Source of the DNA: Terribacillus sp. FSL K6-0262 | Lineage (GTDB): Bacteria > Bacillota > Bacilli > Bacillales > Amphibacillaceae | NCBI RefSeq assembly: GCF_037977385.1 | Contig: NZ_CP150277.1 | Span: 1,775,001 to 1,839,000 of the forward strand | DNA: 64,000 nucleotides | Direction of reading: 5' to 3' | Shown: positions 63,530 to 64,000 of the stretch, piece after piece | How the letters are laid out: each line of letters begins with the position of its first letter | Numbering within the stretch: position 1 is the stretch's first letter | Program-made: the position numbers and the translations under genes | Notes under the pieces: model-generated | Told to the model about the DNA's origin: nothing | Databases searched by the model: none | The model's input: the letters and a program-made list of their open reading frames with translations, nothing else

Positions 63530-64000
63530 ATGAAAATAATGAAAACGATGGAGAGAATTCCTGGCGGGCTCATGCTCGTACCGTTATTTTTAGGGGCAAT
63601 CATCAATACCTTCGCACCGAATTCGGCGGAATATTTCGGGTCATTCACAGGCGGACTCATGACTGGTACCATTCCGATCCTTGCTGTGTGGTTCTTCTGT
63701 ATGGGAGCAGGCATCCAGCTGAAATCGACGGGTACGATCCTGCGAAAGTCCGGAACGCTCGTCATCACTAAAATTGCCGTTGCATGGATCGTAGCTATCA
63801 TTGCAGCTCAGTTTCTGCCTGAAGGTGGTATTCAGACAGGTTTGTTTGCCGGTTTTTCCGTCCTGACTCTTGTTGCGGCCATGGATATGACGAATGGCGG
63901 GCTTTATGCATCGATCATGCAGCAGTATGGATCAAAAGAGGAAGCCGGGGCATTCGTACTCATGTCCTTGGAATCCGGTCCGCTTATGACGATGATCATC
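63530..64000 (+). CDS. kdgT: 2-keto-3-deoxygluconate permease, 5' part
   Basis: The first 157 codons; the gene runs off the window. It starts at ATG 63530 with GGTAAGGG upstream. The translation [23 protein letters not shown] and [23 protein letters not shown] sequence (here [15 protein letters not shown]), then [20 protein letters not shown], are specific to KdgT. It is a proton symporter for KDG, the product of KduD, and completes a ketouronate-use module. A KDG kinase and aldolase may follow beyond the window. Confidence 0.92.
   Translation, partial: MKIMKTMERIPGGLMLVPLFLGAIINTFAPNSAEYFGSFTGGLMTGTIPILAVWFFCMGAGIQLKSTGTILRKSGTLVITKIAVAWIVAIIAAQFLPEGGIQTGLFAGFSVLTLVAAMDMTNGGLYASIMQQYGSKEEAGAFVLMSLESGPLMTMII

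Overview
This is a chromosomal window from a Gram-positive, spore-forming member of the Bacillaceae. The evidence is AGGAGG-type ribosome sites, sigma-A promoters with 17-bp spacers, frequent TTG and GTG starts, T-box leaders, sigma-B-like promoters before gsiB-like and ydhK-like genes, a YjcZ-type peptide, a Bce-type antibiotic module, and CcpA (cre), Zur and Fur sites of the Bacillus kind. The genus cannot be fixed from the sequence; a Terribacillus-like soil or plant-associated bacillus would fit.

Layout: 0-6.3 kb is a galactan/beta-galactoside locus (HAD hydrolase, LacR-type repressor, lacG-lacF-lacE PTS operon, secreted GH53 endo-galactanase). 6.3-13.4 kb holds an unknown gene and a Bce-type two-component system with one ATPase and two tandem permeases. 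13.5-19.1 kb has a YdhK lipoprotein and a five-gene Ni/metallophore-type ABC importer behind two Zur boxes. 19.1-20.9 kb is a shortened threonyl-tRNA synthetase under two tandem T-boxes.

20.9-26.5 kb is a visibly AT-rich island and the most interesting part. It carries an unlisted 48-residue, Trp-rich ORF (23662-23808) that resembles the leaderless bacteriocins aureocin A53 and lacticin Q. Around it are a divergent YdbS/YdbT PH-domain pair, a DUF2089-type regulator with a small membrane protein, and a two-gene ABC exporter. Together these look like a complete leaderless-bacteriocin production and self-protection cluster.

26.7-32.2 kb is a GntR-controlled acid-sugar operon (dehydrogenase, DUF1537 kinase, GntP permease, class II aldolase). 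32.3-43 kb is mixed housekeeping: GNAT, HAD phosphatase, a divergent Fur-controlled siderophore permease/binding-protein set without its ATPase, DedA, an XRE-DUF1232 regulator and an LCP enzyme, the last two sharing an inverted-repeat operator. 43-57.6 kb has envelope, secreted and stress proteins, AlkC-like repair protein, LOG, an AraC regulator, signal peptidase, and a Na+/H+-type antiporter with a terminator-controlled leader RNA. 57.6-61.4 kb is an OFA-family MFS transporter with a LytS/LytTR system, arranged like E. coli YhjX-YpdAB. 61.5-64 kb is kduI-kduD-kdgT for pectin-derived ketouronates, running off the end.

The two ends of the window (galactan side-chain use; ketouronate use) both point to growth on pectic plant polysaccharides, with cre sites placing several of these operons under CcpA.
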